Source: Albibacterium sp035514885 (GTDB lineage Bacteria; Bacteroidota; Bacteroidia; Sphingobacteriales; Sphingobacteriaceae). From it: DNA of 64,000 nucleotides. The translations under genes were made by a program, and so were the position numbers. Below are positions 60,961-64,000 of the stretch, piece after piece. Each line of letters starts with the position of its first letter. Positions within the stretch are counted from its first letter, which is position 1. Below the pieces are notes generated by a model. The model was not told the origin of the DNA and made no database searches. It worked only from the letters and a program-made list of their open reading frames with translations. The DNA is taken from NCBI RefSeq assembly GCF_035514885.1, contig NZ_DATJCH010000026.1:1-64000 (forward strand), given 5' to 3'.

Positions 60961-63060
60961 TTAGCTATTCGCTAGTTCGCGAACTTTACTTACAATTTGA
61001 TAGAACTCACTGGCATCTTTTAGGTAAGATGCTGCGAAAGCCTCTGTTGGTTCATTATCTTTTATTTGCATAGTGATGGTTGTGTAACTATCTCTTAATT
61101 TGATTTCACCGCTTTCAATAAAGTTTTCTTCAAAAGCCTTTATAGTAGCTACCTGCGTGCTGCTGTTAATACCTTTGTCCAAAAGAAGTGCCTTGGCTCC
61201 GGTAATGAAAACATTATAGGCATGGAAAATAGCATCTGCCCAAGCACCAATCTCGTAACTCTCATTAGCCCATTGAAGCTTTTCTTCTGTCTCATATAAT
61301 AGAGTTGAAACTAAGTCTATAATCACACCCGCACATTCACCTACTCCAATCGCCGGCTCATACAATACTGTATGTCCCCAGTCAACGTACTCATCTTCAG
61401 TCAATGTAGTTAAATCCGCCAAAGGCTTTAATAGACGATAGAAATAGTCCTTTGTCTGGCGATCGAAATAATCATGGAATAACTCGTTATCAACCGAATT
61501 ACCCTGATAATCATCAATAAGATAATTTAAGGCAGAAGTTACTCTTTTTGAAGGCACCTTAATAACCCGTTCAGCTGCACGACCGATACCACCACCTAAG
61601 GAGGCACCTCCCAACATAATCTGAGCAGCCGGAACAACTGATTTACCTGCTTTTAAAGAGCTGCCATGAAATCCGATATGGGCCAAACTATGCTGACCGC
61701 AAGAATTCATACATCCACTTATCTTAATCTTTAAATCACGATTATATATTAAATCTGCATATTCATCTGCAATCACCTTTTCCAGCACCCTTGCCATTTC
61801 TGTACTATTAGAAATTCCAAGATTACAGGTATCCGTTCCCGGACACGTAGTAATATCTGCTACACTATCAAAACCAGGAGCAGCAAAACCTATCTTTGTT
61901 AAAACCTCGTATACATGTGAAAGCCCTTCTTCCCGAACATATTTGATCATCAATCCTTGATTCTGAGTAATACGAATCTCATCAGCAGCATAAGGTCTGA
62001 TACCATCTACCAATATCCGGGCTTTAGCAGTACTAATATCCCCTGTAGGAACCTTTACATAAACACGGAAGTATCCATCTTGCTTTTGCTCAAACACATT
62101 CGTTTTACGCCATATCTCATACGCCAAAGGATTAGATACTTCGGTCGCTTTTACATTTTCATAACTAGGTAAATCAAGAGGCTTGATTTTATCCCTGTTA
62201 ATTTTAAACGATTTACATTTTATAGACGGACGTTCTTCTTCAATCAGTCGCAAAGCCTCATCTACACCAATCTTCTGAATAACAAATTTAAAACGGGCCT
62301 TATTACGATTATTTCTTTCCCCTACCCGGCCAAATACACGAATGGTAGCTTCGGTAAAAGGAATGATTTGATCTTCGTGTAAAAATTCATGTGCTACATA
62401 AGCCATCATTGGCTGTGCACCTAAACCACCACCTATCATCACTTTAAAACCTCTTTCTTCAACTCCATCTACTACTCTCACTCTTGGAACAAATCCTAAA
62501 TCGTGGATATATGCAAATGCTGTATCTTTTTCACTCGAAGAAAATGAGATCTTAAACTTTCTACCTAACTCCTGGCAAATTGGATTCCGAACCAGGTATT
62601 CAAACATCTCACGCGCATAAGGAGAAACATCAAATGGCTCATCCTTATCAATACCCGCTTCAGGAGATGCAGTAACATTCCGTACTGTATTACCACAGGC
62701 TTCACGTAAAGTAATATCATCTTCAGCAAGCTTTGCCCACAATTCAGGGGTACGATCCAAGCTTACAAAATGGATTTGAATATCCTGTCTTGTTGTTAAA
62801 TGGAGGTTCTTAATTGCATATTCATCCGAAATATCAGATATTTTCAACAATTGCTTAAAAGTTACCTGACCGAATGGAAGTTTTATACGCACCATTTGTA
62901 CGCCAGGTTGCCGCTGACCATAAATCCCACGAGCTAAACGTAAACTCCTGAATTTATCATCATCAATCTTTCCATCTCGAAACAAACGGATCTTCTTCTC
63001 CAGATCAATAATTTCCTTCTCTACAATTGGATTTTCTAATTCTGTGCGAAAGCTTTGCAT
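60961..63060 (-). CDS. siroheme nitrite/sulfite reductase with C-terminal HEPN-like domain
   Basis: 699 aa, longer than CysI (570). Two ferredoxin-like/siroheme repeats are visible (LTTRQDIQIHFV near 87-98). The [4Fe-4S]-siroheme cysteines lie in TTCPGTDTCNLG (about 406-417) and SGCMNSCGQH (about 451-460). The last about 150 residues (from EPAIGVGECAG, 565) form a helical HEPN-like region often attached to this enzyme in Bacteroidota. It reduces sulfite to sulfide. No CysJ flavoprotein is present, so ferredoxin is the likely donor. Start of the sulfate operon. Confidence 0.93.
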   Translation of the reverse strand: MQSFRTELENPIVEKEIIDLEKKIRLFRDGKIDDDKFRSLRLARGIYGQRQPGVQMVRIKLPFGQVTFKQLLKISDISDEYAIKNLHLTTRQDIQIHFVSLDRTPELWAKLAEDDITLREACGNTVRNVTASPEAGIDKDEPFDVSPYAREMFEYLVRNPICQELGRKFKISFSSSEKDTAFAYIHDLGFVPRVRVVDGVEERGFKVMIGGGLGAQPMMAYVAHEFLHEDQIIPFTEATIRVFGRVGERNNRNKARFKFVIQKIGVDEALRLIEEERPSIKCKSFKINRDKIKPLDLPSYENVKATEVSNPLAYEIWRKTNVFEQKQDGYFRVYVKVPTGDISTAKARILVDGIRPYAADEIRITQNQGLMIKYVREEGLSHVYEVLTKIGFAAPGFDSVADITTCPGTDTCNLGISNSTEMARVLEKVIADEYADLIYNRDLKIKISGCMNSCGQHSLAHIGFHGSSLKAGKSVVPAAQIMLGGASLGGGIGRAAERVIKVPSKRVTSALNYLIDDYQGNSVDNELFHDYFDRQTKDYFYRLLKPLADLTTLTEDEYVDWGHTVLYEPAIGVGECAGVIIDLVSTLLYETEEKLQWANESYEIGAWADAIFHAYNVFITGAKALLLDKGINSSTQVATIKAFEENFIESGEIKLRDSYTTITMQIKDNEPTEAFAASYLKDASEFYQIVSKVRELANS

Positions 63061-63077
63061 CTTCTTATTTTTATTAA

Positions 63078-63104
63078 TAAAAAAACCTCTTTTTAATTAA
63101 GAGG
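63078..63104 (-). terminator. terminator-like hairpin in the leader of the sulfite reductase gene
   Basis: CCTCTT (63086-63091) pairs with AAGAGG (63099-63104), 7-nt loop. On the minus strand it runs into seven T. It ends about 18 bp before the sulfite reductase ATG, so it either stops the Rrf2 transcript or attenuates the sulfate operon. Confidence 0.6.
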
Positions 63105-63198
63105 CTTACAATAAATTACATTTAAATTCATAGTGTTAGCCTGCGCTATCCAAAACACATACACATTGAATATAAATTGAACTTCTCCATAACCACGA

Positions 63199-63206
63199 CA
63201 AATATA
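63199..63206 (-). promoter_or_regulatory. candidate -7 element for the sulfate operon
   Basis: Minus strand reads TATATTTG, an exact TAnnTTTG match, about 140 bp before the ATG. No -33 TTTG at the usual distance; an inverted repeat lies where an activator would sit. Confidence 0.35.
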
Positions 63207-63221
63207 TATATAATCCCTATG

Positions 63222-63248
63222 TATTTGGTATACTTTAAATTCCAAATA
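63222..63248. promoter_or_regulatory. inverted repeat upstream of the sulfate operon
   Basis: TATTTGG (63222-63228) and CCAAATA (63242-63248) with a 13-bp spacer, between the Rrf2 gene and the candidate -7 element. A possible binding site of the adjacent Rrf2 regulator. Confidence 0.4.
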
Positions 63249-63293
63249 AATAAAAAATATATAACATTCTGATTATCAGTAATAAAAATTGTA

Positions 63294-63731
63294 TTAAGGA
63301 TTAAATATTGAGGATGATTCCTTTTCAATAATATCTGCAATGCTGGTATCGTTTAGAATTTGCAGCATCGCATCACGAACTTCTACAAAGGTATCTCGAA
63401 TACCACACACCTCTTCTGACTTACATTCGTCACATTTTTGATAAAAATTCAGACTAACACAAGGCAGCAAAGCAATGGGCCCATCCAACAGCCGAATAAC
63501 CTGTGTTAAACGAATATCTTTCGGGTCTTTATTTAAGCTATATCCACCCTTTGCACCTTTTACACTATACAACAATCCTGCATTCCTAAGCTCAAGTAAG
63601 ATCTGTTCCAAAAACTTCTTTGGGATCTGCTCTTCCGTTGCAATCCTCATAATCTGAACAGGCTGAGTCCCATAATTTTTTCCTAAAAAAATTAATGCCT
63701 TTATACCGTACTTTGATTTTTTTGTTAACAT
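63294..63731 (-). CDS. Rrf2-family transcriptional regulator
   Basis: 145 aa. Winged helix-turn-helix (about 1-80; SKYGIKALIFLGKNYG, EEQIPKKFLEQILLELRNAGLL, VKGAKGGYSLNKDPKDI) is the Rrf2 pattern. Four cysteines follow in LPCVSLNFYQKCDECKS and VCGI, an array that could hold an iron-sulfur cluster, as in IscR/NsrR. Placed immediately upstream of the sulfate operon, it may respond to sulfur or iron-sulfur status; that is inference. Its ATG is one base after the uvrA stop, so it is translationally coupled to uvrA. Confidence 0.93.
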   Translation of the reverse strand: MLTKKSKYGIKALIFLGKNYGTQPVQIMRIATEEQIPKKFLEQILLELRNAGLLYSVKGAKGGYSLNKDPKDIRLTQVIRLLDGPIALLPCVSLNFYQKCDECKSEEVCGIRDTFVEVRDAMLQILNDTSIADIIEKESSSIFNP

Positions 63732-63732
63732 A

Positions 63733-64000
63733 TTAAATCGTATTAGTAAGTGCCTTTAAATGCGAAAGAAGGTATTGACCTGTATAAGATCGTTCACAAT
63801 TTACAATATCTTCCGGTTTACCTGCAAAAATAATTTCACCGCCCTTCTCTCCACCTTCAGGACCAATATCTATAAGCCAGTCTGCACATTTAATTACATC
63901 CATATTGTGCTCTATCACAAGAATTGTATTTCCCTGTTCTAACAATGCATTAAAAGACTTCAATAACTTCTTAATATCATGAAAGTGTAAACCTGTTGTT
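63733..64000 (-). CDS. uvrA: excinuclease ABC subunit A, C-terminal end (cut by window edge)
   Basis: The frame is open to the window edge (88 residues plus stop seen). TTGLHFHDIKKLL, then LVIEHNMDVIKCADWLIDIGPEGGEKGGEI, is the diagnostic UvrA ABC-ATPase end with the H-loop His in EHN. UvrA finds DNA damage in nucleotide excision repair. An internal TTG at 63963 is not the start. The stop is one base before the Rrf2 ATG. Confidence 0.96.
   Translation of the reverse strand, partial: TTGLHFHDIKKLLKSFNALLEQGNTILVIEHNMDVIKCADWLIDIGPEGGEKGGEIIFAGKPEDIVNCERSYTGQYLLSHLKALTNTI

Noticed and set aside
1..64000. CRISPR array, insertion sequence, prophage or tRNA gene
   Set aside because: No spaced direct repeats, transposase, integrase or tRNA-like cloverleaf noticed on either strand.

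Overview
The window comes from a low-GC member of the Bacteroidota, most likely order Sphingobacteriales (Pedobacter/Solitalea-like; genus not determinable here). The signs are SusC/SusD pairs, LacI-controlled starch use, promoters of the TTTG / TAnnTTTG type, ParAB beside DUF5683-DapB-LepB, a GreA-type C-terminal-domain protein, DUF4833 and DUF3098 proteins, and AT-rich leaders almost without Shine-Dalgarno sequences. No tRNA, rRNA, CRISPR array, insertion sequence or prophage gene was seen.

Region 1 (1-8450) is a set of exported sugar-modifying proteins: the start of a SusC-like receptor, a Tat-exported sugar phosphate isomerase/epimerase-like TIM barrel, a lipoprotein fusing PQQ-type sugar dehydrogenase, PKD and cytochrome c, a Tat-exported Gfo/Idh/MocA oxidoreductase, a GDPD phosphodiesterase and a DUF1080 (3-keto-glycoside hydrolase-like) protein. 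Strong hairpin terminators separate several of them. Region 2 (8600-14450) holds der, a CtpA-type protease, two little-known genes and gnd. Region 3 (14560-20570) is a SAM-I riboswitch followed by metH, metF and an Ldh-family dehydrogenase. Region 4 (20720-28850) is parA-parB-DUF5683-dapB-lepB, a flavin reductase and a paired M16 peptidase operon in which one partner lacks the zinc motif.

Region 5 (29107-46903) is a maltodextrin utilization locus: LacI regulator, SusC, SusD, SusE-like, GH13, beta-phosphoglucomutase, GH65 phosphorylase, GH13, MFS transporter, GH13. Starch would be bound and cut at the cell surface and in the periplasm, imported, and maltose split by phosphate to glucose plus beta-glucose-1-phosphate, which PgmB converts to glucose-6-phosphate. 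An 18-bp perfect palindrome lies exactly between the -33 and -7 elements of the susC promoter and is the obvious LacI operator.

Region 6 (46904-54750) holds a candidate structured small RNA or leader, a GreA/Rnk-like factor, leuS, and ftsX-DUF3098-uppP-truB-ribF, then a convergent yceI-type gene. Region 7 (54827-64000) is an OsmC protein, a Cys/Met-metabolism PLP enzyme (metZ-like), and a complete assimilatory sulfate operon (siroheme sulfite reductase, cobA, cysG-N, APS reductase-type cysH, cysD, cysN), preceded by an Rrf2 regulator that is almost fused to the end of uvrA.

I found no clearly new multigene system. The most interesting signals are regulatory: the LacI operator inside the promoter, the structured RNA at about 46975-47111, the terminator-like hairpin in the sulfite reductase leader with a nearby inverted repeat, and perfect palindromes upstream of yceI and metZ.
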